Assembly: GCF_024294785.1 (NCBI RefSeq)
Contig: NZ_JANCLT010000004.1
Coordinates: 1 to 64,000, forward strand
Length of the DNA: 64,000 nt
Origin: Ectobacillus ponti
GTDB taxonomy: Bacteria; Bacillota; Bacilli; Bacillales; Bacillaceae_G
Direction: 5' to 3'
The position numbers and the translations under genes are program-made. Under the pieces are notes generated by a model. That model was given only the letters and a program-made list of their open reading frames with translations, was not told where the DNA came from and did not search any database. Shown one piece after another: positions 38,577 to 48,326 of this stretch (positions are counted from its first letter, which is position 1; every line of letters begins with the position of its first letter).

Positions 38577-41500
38577 ATGGGAGTGTGGACGAAGTTTTCA
38601 CTGAAAAATGCGGGTGTCATCTTGATTGCGATGATCATGCTGATCGCCGGAGGGGTGTACTCGGTTCAGACCATGAAAATGGAAGAAATGCCGAATGTGG
38701 ATATCCCTTACGTTATCGTACAGGTGCCATACCCGGGTTCTACGCCGGAGCAGGGGCTTGAGGATATCGGCAAGCCGATGGAAAGTACGCTGTCGGGTGT
38801 ACAGAAGCTAAAGAATTTGTATGTGGAATCACACAGCAACTATGTCATGGCCATTCTGGAATTTCAAATGAACCGCAAGATGGAGGAAGCGGAAAAGGAT
38901 GTCATCAGCGCTTTGGCTTCCTTGAAGCTGCCGGAAGGGGCGGAGAAGCCGGTTGTCATGAAGGATGGGCCGTCACAGATGTCTGTTCTGTCCTTTGCAC
39001 TTTCTTCTGAGAGCGCGGGTGCCGCTGATCTGACAGCCTATGTGAACGAGAAGGTGAAGCCGCTGCTGGCGACAGTCGAAGGCATCGGCAAGGTGGAGGT
39101 GCTGGGAGACACGGAAAAGCAAGTATCCATTGGGCTCAATGCTGAAAGTATGCTGGCAAAGGGGATCAGCATGGAGCAGGTCAAGCAGGCGATTGTGACC
39201 TCCAACCTGGCGATTCCGGCCGGCCAGGTGCAAATCAAGGACCGGACGCTGAATGTGCAGGCCGACTTCCGGCTGGATTCTCTGGAAGCAATCAAGCAGA
39301 TTGAGGTCGGCGCGGGCAGAGTGAAGCTGGCGGATATTGCCACAGTGGAACTGAAGGATACAAAGAAGCTAACGCAAACAAGAGTGAACGGAACGCCGGC
39401 CATCCTGGTGGAGGTAAAAGCACAGCCGGGCTCCAACGCGGTGGAGCTTGTACGCCAGGCAAAGGAGAAGCTTGACGGGCTGCCGCTGCCTGCCGGCTAC
39501 AAGCTGACCATTCAGCAGGACAGTGCCGTACAGGTGAAAAAGTCAGTGGACAGCATGCTGCGGGAGGTGCTGCTTGGCACACTGTTTGCAGTTATCGTAA
39601 CGTTTGTGTTCCTCCGCAATATCCGGGCCACCATTGTGGCTGTGCTGTCCATACCGCTGTCTGTGCTGGCGGCGATGATCACGCTGAAGTTTCTGGACTA
39701 CAGCCTGAACATGATGACGCTCGCCGGGATCGCGGTGGCAGTCGGCCGTGTCATCGATGACTCGATTGTTGTCATTGAGAATATTTACCGACGCACACTG
39801 ACAAGCAAACGGCGCAATGAATTCATGGTGCTGGAAGCGACAAAGGAGGTGGCAAGCGCCGTTACCTCTTCCACGGTCACAACGATGGCAGTGTTCGGTC
39901 CCCTGTCCTTTGTACCAGGCATTATCGGGCGCTTCTTTGCTCCGTTTGGCATCACCGTGCTGGTTGCGCTGGCATTTTCCCTGCTTGTTTCCATTACGGT
40001 CGTTCCGCTTTTGGCAAAGTATTTCCTGCTGCAGGTGAAGCAAAAACCGCACAAGGAAACCGGGCTGCAGCGCACATATAAGCGGGTGCTGCAATGGACG
40101 CTGCGCCGCCGCGCCATCACGCTGCTGCTGTCCTTTGTGATGTTCGCCGGATCGCTGGCGCTTGTGACCGTGATCCCGCAAAACTTTTTGCCTGAGGAAA
40201 AAGCGGTTGTATTCCAGCTGGCTGCAGACCTTCCGGCCGGCACATCCCTGGCCAAGGGAAATGAGATTGCGCGGAAGTTTGAAGCGATTGTAGAAGAGGA
40301 GCCGCATGTCAAAAGCTATGAAACAGTGGCTCAGGGCGAACGGGTTCGTCTGACCATCCTGCTGGAGCAAACCGTATCGAAGGAAGACTCCAAAGCATTT
40401 GAAAAAGAAGTGCAGCGAAAAGCGAAAGAGGCCGCGCCGGAGCTGCAGCCGGCTCTATCACCGGTGAGCCTGACCGGCGGCGGACAGATGATGCTCGTTG
40501 TGGAGGGCGGCAAGGCTGAGGATTTGAAAAAGGCGGGTGAGATGATTGTGGATGCCATCGGAGATATCGAAGGGCTTTCCAATGTGAAAAGCAATCTGTC
40601 GGCGACAAAGCCGCAGCTCAGTCTGGAAGTGAACAAGGAACAGGCAGCCGGGTACGGGCTGAACACCGCCATGATTGCGGGGTTTGTCCGCAGTCTCATC
40701 AACGGCGATACCGTGACAAATGTGCAGATTGACGGAAAAACAACCACTCTGCAGCTTGGCATGAAGCAGGGAGACCTGTCTTCTGTGGATGCCATTTTGA
40801 ATCATACCATTGTGACGCCGGCCGGCAAGCAAATCAAGCTGTCCGAAGTGGCGGCGCTGACGGAAAAACCGGGACCGTCCGCGTTATTCCGCCTGAATCA
40901 GCAGGAGTACGTAGAGATTACGGGCCGCTACACAACAGATAATGTGTCCGGCGTACAGGCCGAGGTGGATAAGCGAATGAAAACGCTGGAGCTGCCGGGC
41001 GGCGTGAAGCAGCGCTCCGAGGGCGCCGCAACCTCCATGAATGAAGGCTTCCGCAACATGGCAATTGCCATGGGTGTGGCAATCATGCTTGTATTTATCG
41101 TGATGCTCGTGACGTTCGGCAGCATGACGGCACCACTTGCGATTTTGACATCGCTGCCATTCCTGTTCTCGGGCGGATTGTTCGGGCTGTATGCGACGAA
41201 GCAGGCTCTTGGCATGCCGGCTCTCGTCGGCTTCCTGATGCTGATTGGGATTGTTGTGACAAATGCCATTGTGCTGATGGACCGTGCCGCGCAGAATGAA
41301 AAGGCCGGCATGGGGACGGCAGAGGCGCTGCTTGAAGCTGGGGCGACAAGATTGCGTCCGATTCTGATGACAGCCTTGGCCACAATTGGGGCGCTTGTTC
41401 CGCTGGCACTGTCTGCAGAAGGCGGCCTCATCTCCCGCTCATTGGCCATTGTCGTGATTTCCGGCTTGCTTACCTCCACGCTGTTGACGCTGATTATTGT

Positions 41501-41585
41501 TCCGACTGCTTATCATGCGATGAAGGGGATGGGTCAAAGGCTGCGTCGTAAGCCGGCAGCGGTTGTGGCGGAGGAACCTGCATAA
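38577..41585 (+). CDS. RND superfamily efflux permease (SwrC/AcrB-type)
   Basis: A 1002-aa inner-membrane pump with the AcrB plan: TM1 (about 10-28), a large periplasmic-type loop to about 320, TM2-6 (about 325-460), TM7 near 510, a second loop to about 820, TM8-12 to about 985. MEEMPNVDIPYVIVQVPYPG and the GRVIDDSIVVIENIYR helix with the proton-relay Asp pair are clear. It resembles Bacillus SwrC (YerP), which exports surfactin-like lipopeptides. No adaptor or outer-membrane gene is nearby, as expected in a Gram-positive. AGGAGG precedes the ATG. Confidence 0.92.
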   Translation: MGVWTKFSLKNAGVILIAMIMLIAGGVYSVQTMKMEEMPNVDIPYVIVQVPYPGSTPEQGLEDIGKPMESTLSGVQKLKNLYVESHSNYVMAILEFQMNRKMEEAEKDVISALASLKLPEGAEKPVVMKDGPSQMSVLSFALSSESAGAADLTAYVNEKVKPLLATVEGIGKVEVLGDTEKQVSIGLNAESMLAKGISMEQVKQAIVTSNLAIPAGQVQIKDRTLNVQADFRLDSLEAIKQIEVGAGRVKLADIATVELKDTKKLTQTRVNGTPAILVEVKAQPGSNAVELVRQAKEKLDGLPLPAGYKLTIQQDSAVQVKKSVDSMLREVLLGTLFAVIVTFVFLRNIRATIVAVLSIPLSVLAAMITLKFLDYSLNMMTLAGIAVAVGRVIDDSIVVIENIYRRTLTSKRRNEFMVLEATKEVASAVTSSTVTTMAVFGPLSFVPGIIGRFFAPFGITVLVALAFSLLVSITVVPLLAKYFLLQVKQKPHKETGLQRTYKRVLQWTLRRRAITLLLSFVMFAGSLALVTVIPQNFLPEEKAVVFQLAADLPAGTSLAKGNEIARKFEAIVEEEPHVKSYETVAQGERVRLTILLEQTVSKEDSKAFEKEVQRKAKEAAPELQPALSPVSLTGGGQMMLVVEGGKAEDLKKAGEMIVDAIGDIEGLSNVKSNLSATKPQLSLEVNKEQAAGYGLNTAMIAGFVRSLINGDTVTNVQIDGKTTTLQLGMKQGDLSSVDAILNHTIVTPAGKQIKLSEVAALTEKPGPSALFRLNQQEYVEITGRYTTDNVSGVQAEVDKRMKTLELPGGVKQRSEGAATSMNEGFRNMAIAMGVAIMLVFIVMLVTFGSMTAPLAILTSLPFLFSGGLFGLYATKQALGMPALVGFLMLIGIVVTNAIVLMDRAAQNEKAGMGTAEALLEAGATRLRPILMTALATIGALVPLALSAEGGLISRSLAIVVISGLLTSTLLTLIIVPTAYHAMKGMGQRLRRKPAAVVAEEPA

Positions 41586-41591
41586 ACTAAG

Positions 41592-41622
41592 GGGGCTGAT
41601 CTATAGAGGTCAGCTCCTGTTT
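41592..41622 (+). terminator. Terminator of the RND permease gene
   Basis: GGGGCTGATC/GGTCAGCTCC stem with one or two G-U pairs and a short T tail. Confidence 0.55.
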
Positions 41623-41765
41623 CATGCAGTGGCAGAAGATGACCGCAGCAGACCGGTATCTTATAAACATTTTAGTTGTCAGCTCGTCAGATGACTTTTA
41701 CAATAAGAGAGAAAGCGTTTTATTTTACTTCGTGAATGAAATGGCGGAAAGGATGGGGAGCAAGC

Positions 41766-42740
41766 ATGGCAAAAATTCTCGTGGCAGGTGCCATTCCAAA
41801 GCTGGGACTGCAGCTGTTGGAAGGCCATGAAGTAGAAGTGTATGAAGGAGAGGGACTCATCACGGAGGCAGAACTGCAGGAGCGGGTGCAGGATAAGGAC
41901 GCGCTGCTGAGCCTGTTATCCACGAAGGTAACAAAGGAAACCATCGCCGGTGCGCCAAACCTGAAAATTATCGCGAACTACGGCGCAGGCTTTGATAATA
42001 TCGACCATGCCTATGCGGCAGAGCGCGGTATTCCGGTGACAAACACGCCGAAGGTTTCTACAGAAGCAACAGCGGAGCTGACGTTAGGCCTTCTGTTGGC
42101 AGCAGCGCGCCGGATTCCGGAAGGGGATGTGCTGTGCCGGACAACAGGCTTCTCCGGCTGGGCGCCGCTGTTCTTCCTGGGACGGGAAGTATACGGCAAG
42201 ACGCTTGGCATTATCGGCCTTGGCGAAATTGGACAGGCAGTAGCCAAGCGGGCGAAGGCCTTCGGGATGCACATTCTGTATACCGGTCCGAATCGTAAGC
42301 CGGCTGTGGAAGAGCAGCTGGACGCTTCCTACGCCTCCTTGGAGGAGTTGCTGCAGTCATCTGATTTTGTAGCCATTAACTGTTCCTACAATCCCTCTCT
42401 GCGCCATATGATTGGGGCGGAGCAGCTGAAGCTGATGAAGCCGACAGCGTATCTCATCAATGCGGCCCGCGGCCCGGTGGTGCATGAGCAGGCGCTGGCA
42501 GATGCCTTGAAGGCAGGTGTGATTGAGGGAGCGGCACTCGATGTGTTTGAGTTTGAGCCGCAAATTGCAGAAGACCTGAAGACGTTGCCAAACGTGGTGC
42601 TGACGCCGCACATCGGCAACGCAACGATTGAAACGCGCGATGCCATGGCGGAGCTGGCAGTTCGCAATATTCTATCCGTGCTGGACGGGCAGGAGCCTGT
42701 AACGCCGGTGAACAAACTGAAACAGAAAGTGCAAGCCTAG
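41766..42740 (+). CDS. D-isomer 2-hydroxyacid dehydrogenase (GHRB-like)
   Basis: A 324-aa NAD(P)-dependent dehydrogenase. TLGIIGLGEIGQAVAKRAKAFG (about 146-167) is the Rossmann motif. The active-site Arg and Glu lie in NAARGPVVHEQALADAL and FEFEP, and the His is in LTPHIGNATIETR. Likely substrates are glyoxylate, hydroxypyruvate or 2-ketogluconate; sequence alone does not decide. ATG 41766 is chosen (GGGGAG upstream). A terminator follows. Confidence 0.9.
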   Translation: MAKILVAGAIPKLGLQLLEGHEVEVYEGEGLITEAELQERVQDKDALLSLLSTKVTKETIAGAPNLKIIANYGAGFDNIDHAYAAERGIPVTNTPKVSTEATAELTLGLLLAAARRIPEGDVLCRTTGFSGWAPLFFLGREVYGKTLGIIGLGEIGQAVAKRAKAFGMHILYTGPNRKPAVEEQLDASYASLEELLQSSDFVAINCSYNPSLRHMIGAEQLKLMKPTAYLINAARGPVVHEQALADALKAGVIEGAALDVFEFEPQIAEDLKTLPNVVLTPHIGNATIETRDAMAELAVRNILSVLDGQEPVTPVNKLKQKVQA

Positions 42741-42741
42741 T

Positions 42742-42770
42742 AAAAAAACCGCACATTGTGCGGTTTTTTT
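42742..42770 (+). terminator. Bidirectional terminator
   Basis: AAAAAAACCGCAC/GTGCGGTTTTTTT with a 3-nt loop between the dehydrogenase and pssA. Confidence 0.87.
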
Positions 42771-43461
42771 ACTTCATGTTCGTTTTGTCAAAGTGCCGGC
42801 GCCGCAGAAACTGGGACGACATGTAGAGCACATATAACGGGATGGCGATAAACAGGAAGGTCGGCATCCGGCTGTACTGCGTCTTGTACAAGGTGAGGAT
42901 GACACCGATGAGAAACAGCGTGACAATGATGCTGTATTTCGGCAGCGGCACATCCTTCAGGCTTGGAATTTGGATCCGGCTTACCATTAAGAAGGCGAAC
43001 GCGATAAAAACGATAATAAGTACGATATTTGGAATAGAAAACAGCGTCAAAAAAGCAACAAGCCCGCCCGCAGCGGTAATAGGGACACCAGTGAAGTACT
43101 TCAGCGATGTCGAAGTCGGCGTCACATTGAAGCGTGCCAGACGGTAGGCGCCAAATAATGGGAATAAGCCGGCGATATATAGACCGAGGATTCCAAGCTG
43201 AGAGAATGATGTGTAATACATTAAAAGTGCCGGCGCAGCCCCAAAGGTGACGATGTCCGCCAAGGAGTCCAGCTCCTTGCCCATTGGAGAATCCACCCGG
43301 AGCAGGCGGGCAATGCGCCCATCCAGACTGTCCAGCATCATCCCGATCAGCACCAGGATGGCAGCCGAACGGTAGTTGCCCACAGAGGCATACCCGATGG
43401 ACAGGAAGCCGCTGTATAAATTACCGAGCGTAAATAAATTTGGTATAGCTGCTCTGTACAA
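42769..43461 (-). CDS. pssA: CDP-diacylglycerol-serine O-phosphatidyltransferase
   Basis: A membrane enzyme (230 aa from the chosen start) that makes phosphatidylserine. The CDP-alcohol phosphotransferase motif is complete in DSLDGRIARLL and MGKELDSLADIV. About seven membrane helices follow. The frame is open upstream to 43584, but TTG 43461 (MYRAAIPNLFTLG) has AAGGGAT before it and matches how relatives start; ATG 43521 (MIEDAIHYL) has no good site. Phosphatidylserine feeds phosphatidylethanolamine, and the next gene builds lipoteichoic acid. Confidence 0.88.
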   Translation of the reverse strand: MYRAAIPNLFTLGNLYSGFLSIGYASVGNYRSAAILVLIGMMLDSLDGRIARLLRVDSPMGKELDSLADIVTFGAAPALLMYYTSFSQLGILGLYIAGLFPLFGAYRLARFNVTPTSTSLKYFTGVPITAAGGLVAFLTLFSIPNIVLIIVFIAFAFLMVSRIQIPSLKDVPLPKYSIIVTLFLIGVILTLYKTQYSRMPTFLFIAIPLYVLYMSSQFLRRRHFDKTNMK

Positions 43462-43592
43462 AATAAGATCCCTTACTTTCCTTTTATAATTTCTTAAATA
43501 GTGTATGGCATCTTCTATCATATCATACTTTGGGGCCGGACGTGGCATAAATTTCCCTGTTTGCCAAGGGCTGCAGCGGCACAAGCAAGAAG

Positions 43593-43613
43593 CCCCGGGG
43601 AGGTTCCCCGGAG
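43593..43613 (-). terminator. ltaS terminator
   Basis: Nine-pair stem (CTCCGGGGA with TCCCCGGGG on the minus strand), then CTTCTTGCTT, 5 nt after the ltaS stop. Confidence 0.6.
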
Positions 43614-43617
43614 CCCT

Positions 43618-45501
43618 CTACTCCAGCTTCGTTGTCATGGTGCCTGTAGGATGCGTATTATTTGGATCAAAGCGGAGCAGGTCGCCGTAGATGAGCTTGT
43701 CGGACTGCTGCAGCTCCAGCTTGGCCTTCTCCAGATAAGGCTCGCATGCCTGCAGATCAGCCGGCTGGCCCGTCCCCATCTGATAGCAGGTGTTCTTCGT
43801 GTACATATAGTCCTTGGATACGAAGCTGCCATCCCGCATGATGGTAAGCGGGTGTTCGTCTTTGACAAACAGGTCCGTGCCAAATTCAATATAAGGCTTT
43901 GTTTTGACCCCGAGCAAATGCAGCAGGGTTGGCTTCATATCCACTTGGCCGCCGATTTTGGAGATGGTTTGTCCGGACTGTCCGGGCACATGAATCAAGA
44001 ACGGTACACGCTGCAGCTGCATGGAGTCATACGGCGTAATTTCGGCCTTGCCAAGGAACTGCGCCATCGCTGCATTGTGATTTTCGGAAATGCCGTAGTG
44101 GTCGCCATAAATGACGAACACTGTATTCTCATACAGGCCTTCCTCCTTCAGCCGCTTCACAAAGTACTTGAGGGCTTCATCCGTATAGCGGACAGTCGGA
44201 AAGTACCGGTTCACGATTTGGCTTTCCGAATGATATTCATCAATGTACCGGTCCTTCGCGTCCAGTGTGAACGGGAAGTGGTTTGTCAGTGTAATAAACT
44301 TCGTGTAAAACGGCTGCGGCAGCGATTTCAGCTTCTGAATCGACTGTTCGAAAAACTCTTTATCCTTCAGGCCCCAGCCGACGGAGTTCTGCTCCAGTCT
44401 GGTGAAATCATCCTTGTTGAAATACCGGTCATAGCCAAGTGCCGGATACATCAAGTCCCGGTTCCAAAATGTCTTATCGTTGGAATGGAATACGGCAGAG
44501 TAATAGCCGCGGTCCTTCAGCATCTCCGGCGTCGCCGTAAATTCATTTTGATAATGGGTGAAGAATACGGAACCGCGGTCGAGCGGATACAGGGAGTTTT
44601 CCACGATGAACTCGGCATCCGATGTCTTTCCTTGTCCCGTTTGATGATAGATGTTGTCAAAATAGAAGCTGTCCTTAATAAAATCGTTTAAAAACGGCGT
44701 AATTTCCTTGCCGTTTACCTTCTTGTTAATGACAAAGGACTGTGTGGACTCCATAGAAACCACAATCACATTTTTGCCGGCGGCAATGCCGAACAGGTCA
44801 GGATTTGTCTGCCGGTTCTTTGATTGCACGTAGTTCGCGATCTCCGTGTACCCGTCACTGCTGGCAAACACCCGCTGGGCGGAGGAGCGCGACTGCAGCA
44901 GTACATCATACAGATGGTACGTATACAGGCCGAGATGCTTCACAATCGTGTTGCGGTCAAAGGAACGGCTGAAAAATTGCGGCTTATGTAATTCGGCGAC
45001 GGCAGCATTCACGAGAAGCAGTGCGGTTGCCGCCAGGTAGTAGGCCGATCTTTCTGTCCGGGTTAAAGGCGCGGTGCTGGCAAAGCGCGGAAATCGGCGC
45101 AGTACAAACCACAGAATGAACAAGTCTGTAAATGCGAGAAGTGTTTTATACGTCACCAGCTCTTTAATACTTGTCCCAAGGTCAGCCATGTTATTTGTCT
45201 GAAACAGAACAGGAACGGTCATAAAGTCGTTAAAAAAGCCGTAAAAGACGGCATTGGCAAACAGCAGCACAGAAAGCAAAAAGCTCGTGGCCATAATCCA
45301 GCGGTTGCGGCGCTTTCCCGCAAACAAGGAAAGCCCGACCAGCAAAAGCAGCGAAGCCACCGGGTTGAAGAACAAAATCACTTCCTCGGACGCATCTTTA
45401 ATTTTCATATCAAAGGCAAGCTTATACACTGCATACGTCTTCAGCCAAAGCAGCACCACTGCCAAAAGGGCAAAGCGTATTTTTGGAAACAACTCTTTCA
45501 T
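43618..45501 (-). CDS. Lipoteichoic acid synthase (LTA synthase family)
   Basis: A 627-aa protein with five N-terminal membrane helices (about 10-190) and an extracellular sulfatase-like domain. Metal and nucleophile positions are visible by comparison with LtaS: Glu in VSMESTQSFVINKK, catalytic Thr in HQTGQGKTSDAEF, and Asp/His in VIYGDHYGISENHN. It polymerises glycerol phosphate on a lipid anchor or primes that reaction. Bacillus has several paralogs (LtaS, YfnI, YqgS, YvgJ), so the exact one is unsure. ATG 45501 has GAGAGGAG upstream. Confidence 0.9.
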   Translation of the reverse strand: MKELFPKIRFALLAVVLLWLKTYAVYKLAFDMKIKDASEEVILFFNPVASLLLLVGLSLFAGKRRNRWIMATSFLLSVLLFANAVFYGFFNDFMTVPVLFQTNNMADLGTSIKELVTYKTLLAFTDLFILWFVLRRFPRFASTAPLTRTERSAYYLAATALLLVNAAVAELHKPQFFSRSFDRNTIVKHLGLYTYHLYDVLLQSRSSAQRVFASSDGYTEIANYVQSKNRQTNPDLFGIAAGKNVIVVSMESTQSFVINKKVNGKEITPFLNDFIKDSFYFDNIYHQTGQGKTSDAEFIVENSLYPLDRGSVFFTHYQNEFTATPEMLKDRGYYSAVFHSNDKTFWNRDLMYPALGYDRYFNKDDFTRLEQNSVGWGLKDKEFFEQSIQKLKSLPQPFYTKFITLTNHFPFTLDAKDRYIDEYHSESQIVNRYFPTVRYTDEALKYFVKRLKEEGLYENTVFVIYGDHYGISENHNAAMAQFLGKAEITPYDSMQLQRVPFLIHVPGQSGQTISKIGGQVDMKPTLLHLLGVKTKPYIEFGTDLFVKDEHPLTIMRDGSFVSKDYMYTKNTCYQMGTGQPADLQACEPYLEKAKLELQQSDKLIYGDLLRFDPNNTHPTGTMTTKLE

Positions 45502-45750
45502 GCTAAACTCCTCTCCCAAAACCCTAAGTCATCTGATGTCTCCTGTACAAGTATATGTTAGGAAAGAAACGCTGTATGCGTATCTTTTCTGCATATTCTG
45601 TACCTTCCATTATACAGAAACAGCGGAGTATTGGCAGACTTCTTTTTTGAGAAACGACAGGTTTTTCACAAGGGGACGGCAGCTCTTCTTGGCGGGTTGA
45701 AAAGAACGCAGCCGGATACACTAACGGAAAAAGGAAGGAGGGGGTTTGTT

Positions 45751-46143
45751 GTGAAAACCATGATTCTTTCTATGTGTGCGGCGTTATGCCTCTCTGCAAG
45801 CCCGTGTGTGCAAGCCGCGCAGTCTCCGGACATGCTGGAGGATGCGTTGTATTCTGTGCTGTTTCCCAAAATCAACATGGCGGTTGAGAAGCATTATGGC
45901 CGGACGCAGAAATATGACTGTCTGAAGATTGCCAGTATGAAAAAGGTATACAGCGGCACATACGTATTTCAGGCTGAGATTGAACTGATTACCTTTCGGG
46001 CAGTGCCGGGCGGCGAGCCGAAGCCGCCATTTGAAAAGGTGACAATTCCCTTCAACAATGAAGAGGGGGAATGGGAGGCAGGTCCGGTGAAAATCCAAAA
46101 GCTGCCGGATGATACAAAGCTGAAGTGCCGCAAGCCGCTCTAG
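45751..46143 (+). CDS. DUF3888 protein (exported)
   Basis: A 130-aa protein with a cleavable signal peptide (KTMILSMCAALCLSASPCVQA, about 22 residues). Then LEDALYSVLFPKINMAVEKHYG and IELITFRAVPGGEPKPPFEKV, the DUF3888 core. The family is found in spore-formers and has no known activity. GTG 45751 has GGAAGGAGGGGG before it. Confidence 0.82.
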   Translation: MKTMILSMCAALCLSASPCVQAAQSPDMLEDALYSVLFPKINMAVEKHYGRTQKYDCLKIASMKKVYSGTYVFQAEIELITFRAVPGGEPKPPFEKVTIPFNNEEGEWEAGPVKIQKLPDDTKLKCRKPL

Positions 46144-46200
46144 TATATGCATATTCTTGCAGTTTGTTACATAAAATAAACAATAAAATAGAAAAATCGT

Positions 46201-46230
46201 TTGACAACTCTTGTTGTCCTCTGTTATTTT
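46201..46230 (+). promoter_or_regulatory. lysA promoter
   Basis: TTGACA at 46201-46206 and TATTTT at 46225-46230 (18-bp spacer), just upstream of the lysine riboswitch. Confidence 0.65.
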
Positions 46231-46279
46231 AAGTACAGTAATTCATAAAAACGAATATAACAGCCTCATCTAAACTCTC

Positions 46280-46448
46280 ATTGGTAGAGGTTGCAATTGT
46301 CAAAAGTAAACAGCGCAAGACTTGTGGAGTCCGTGACCGCTGCCGAAAGGGGCAATTGCCGAAGCGGGATGCAGCCACACTGCAAGCTGCTGGGTCTGCA
46401 TTGAAGAAGTGCAGAACTGTCACAAGCAAGCCTTGTGAAGAGCTATTC
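46280..46448 (+). promoter_or_regulatory. Lysine riboswitch (L-box) before lysA
   Basis: Conserved elements run in the L-box order: GGTAGAGGTTGC, GTCAAAAGTAAAC, CCGCTGCCGAAAGGGG, CTGGGTCTGCATTG, GTGCAGAACTGTCAC, and GAGCTATTC, which pairs with the 5' end. Lysine binding should end transcription at 46520-46555. This explains most of the 477-nt gap before lysA. Confidence 0.92.
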
Positions 46449-46519
46449 GGAGATGTTGATGCGGTTTCTTATTGAAAAAGCCTGCTTTTTCGTGATGTCC
46501 GTACATCATTTTTCGTAAG

Positions 46520-46555
46520 AAACGCGTGTGAACATAGGTTCCGCGCGTTTTTTTA
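46520..46555 (+). terminator. L-box expression-platform terminator
   Basis: AACGCG...GAAC pairs with GTTC...CGCGTT, followed by seven T's, 66 nt before lysA. A second small hairpin GATGT/ACATC with T's lies just upstream at 46493-46515. Confidence 0.75.
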
Positions 46556-46620
46556 TTGGTCCGAATACGAGGGGAAACCTGTTTTGATAGGAGTCTGAAG
46601 AAGCAAAAGGGGGAGTTTTC

Positions 46621-47937
46621 GTGTATTTGCACGGCACAAGCAGAATTAATGAAAAAGGACATCTTGAAATTGGCGGATGCGATACAGTAGAATTGGCAAA
46701 AACATATGGAACACCGTTGTATGTATACGATGAAGCGTTGATCCGCGGCAAATGCCGTGCGTTCCACCTCGCTTTTAAGGAAAGTGGGTTTTCCTACCAG
46801 GTGGCATACGCCAGCAAAGCGTTTCTATGCATGGAAATGTGCCGTCTGGCGGCAGAGGAAGGAATGTCTCTTGACGTTGTGTCCGGCGGCGAGCTGTACA
46901 CGGCGCTGCAGGCGGGATTCCCGGCTGAACGCATTCATTTCCACGGCAACAACAAGACAGAGGAAGAGCTGCTAATGGCGCTTGAAGCCGGCATTGGCTG
47001 CTTCGTGGTTGACAACTTCTTCGAGCTTGAAGTGCTTCATGATTTGGCACAGCAGCGCGGGCAGAAGGTCAATATTCTGCTTCGCGTGACGCCGGGCGTG
47101 GAGGCGCACACGCATGAATATATTACAACTGGCCAGGATGACTCCAAGTTCGGCTTTGGCGTTTCCAGCGGCCAGGCGCTGCAGGCGCTCAAAATGGCTA
47201 CGCTTAAGCCGTACTACAATGTACTGGGCATCCATTCCCACATTGGCTCACAGATTTTTGAAACAGACGGCTTCGTCCGTGCGGTTGAAATTCTGGCGGC
47301 CTTTGTGGACCTTGTGCGCACTGAAACCGGCCATACAATGCCGATCCTGAACCTCGGCGGCGGCTTCGGCATCCGTTATACGGAGGGCGATACACCGCTG
47401 CCGGCTGTGCAGTATGTACAGGAGATGACGGAAGCCGTGCGCGAACAGTTCTCCGCGCGCAATTATCCGCAGCCGGAAATCTGGATTGAGCCGGGCCGCA
47501 GCATTGTCGGAGATGCCGGCACAACACTGTACACCATCGGCTCCATTAAAGAAATTCCCGGCATCCGCAAGTATGTGGCGGTGGACGGCGGCATGACCGA
47601 CAACATCCGTCCTGCGCTGTATGGTGCAGAGTACGAAGCCATCTTGGCAAACCGCGCCGACGAGCAGCCGGAGGAAGTCGTGTCCATCGCAGGCAAGTGC
47701 TGTGAAAGCGGAGATATGCTGCTGTGGGATGTGAAGCTGCCGGCTGTCGCTTCCTGGGATACGCTGGCGGTTTCTTGCACAGGTGCATACGGTTATTCCA
47801 TGTCCAACAATTACAACCGCATTCCGCGCCCGGCTGTTGTATTTGTAAAAGACGGCCAGTCTCATACGGTGGTAGAGCGTGAGACATTCCGTGACCTTGT
47901 GAAGCAGGATCGCACACGCGCGCAGGAGCTTGTATAA
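46621..47937 (+). CDS. lysA: Diaminopimelate decarboxylase
   Basis: A 438-aa PLP enzyme of fold type III that makes lysine from meso-diaminopimelate. The PLP Lys is in YQVAYASKAFLCMEM (about 60), the glycine loop in LNLGGGFGIRYTEGD, with IHSHIGSQIF, EPGRSIVGDAG and the catalytic Cys region CCESGDMLLWD. GTG 46621 is the start after AGGGGGAG. The lysine riboswitch upstream fits. Confidence 0.96.
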   Translation: MYLHGTSRINEKGHLEIGGCDTVELAKTYGTPLYVYDEALIRGKCRAFHLAFKESGFSYQVAYASKAFLCMEMCRLAAEEGMSLDVVSGGELYTALQAGFPAERIHFHGNNKTEEELLMALEAGIGCFVVDNFFELEVLHDLAQQRGQKVNILLRVTPGVEAHTHEYITTGQDDSKFGFGVSSGQALQALKMATLKPYYNVLGIHSHIGSQIFETDGFVRAVEILAAFVDLVRTETGHTMPILNLGGGFGIRYTEGDTPLPAVQYVQEMTEAVREQFSARNYPQPEIWIEPGRSIVGDAGTTLYTIGSIKEIPGIRKYVAVDGGMTDNIRPALYGAEYEAILANRADEQPEEVVSIAGKCCESGDMLLWDVKLPAVASWDTLAVSCTGAYGYSMSNNYNRIPRPAVVFVKDGQSHTVVERETFRDLVKQDRTRAQELV

Positions 47938-47940
47938 GCA

Positions 47941-47972
47941 AGAGCCGGCTGGGATTCCCAGCCGGCTCTTTC
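47941..47972 (+). terminator. lysA terminator
   Basis: A 14-bp perfect stem AGAGCCGGCTGGGA/TCCCAGCCGGCTCT with T's, 4 nt past the stop. Confidence 0.85.
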
Positions 47973-48177
47973 GGCTTTGCGGGCAACCTGAGGTGCCGTG
48001 AGCAAAATTTACAGAATGTTGGGTGAATATATGCTACAATGAAGCAATCTTGTGTGCCAATGCGCTTTTCTCTCCATATACATGAGGTAAAAATCTATTT
48101 CCCTAAAAAAATATCGAATTTATCGGAAATGAAGCATTGAAAAAGTTTTGAATTGTGCTAGAATACAAATTAACATA

Positions 48178-48278
48178 CTTATCCAGAGCGGTGGAGGGAA
48201 CTGGCCCGGAGAAGCCCGGCAACCTGTCAAGAGCAAGGTGCCACATCCAGCAAAATGGGACCCATTTTGAAAGATAAG
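48178..48278 (+). promoter_or_regulatory. SAM-I riboswitch (S-box) before cysH
   Basis: CTTATC at 48178 pairs with GATAAG at 48273. Between them are GAGCGGTGGAGGGA, CTGGCCC, GAAGCCCGGCAACC, AAGGTGCCA and TCCAGCAAAA, the complete SAM-I core. S-adenosylmethionine should stop transcription at 48301-48326 and so switch off sulfate assimilation. Between that terminator and cysH (48327-48471) lies about 145 nt with no recognised element except a TATAAT at 48438. Confidence 0.95.
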
Positions 48279-48300
48279 GTAAGACATTGCCTTTGCCGAT

Positions 48301-48326
48301 CTTTTCAAAATGAAAAGGTTTTTTTA
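48301..48326 (+). terminator. SAM-I expression-platform terminator
   Basis: CTTTTCA/TGAAAAG with a 3-nt loop and eight T's. Confidence 0.8.

Noticed and set aside
38577-41585. RND pump as a sign of transfer from a Gram-negative
   Set aside because: Firmicutes have their own RND permeases such as SwrC without adaptor genes, and codon use matches the neighbours.
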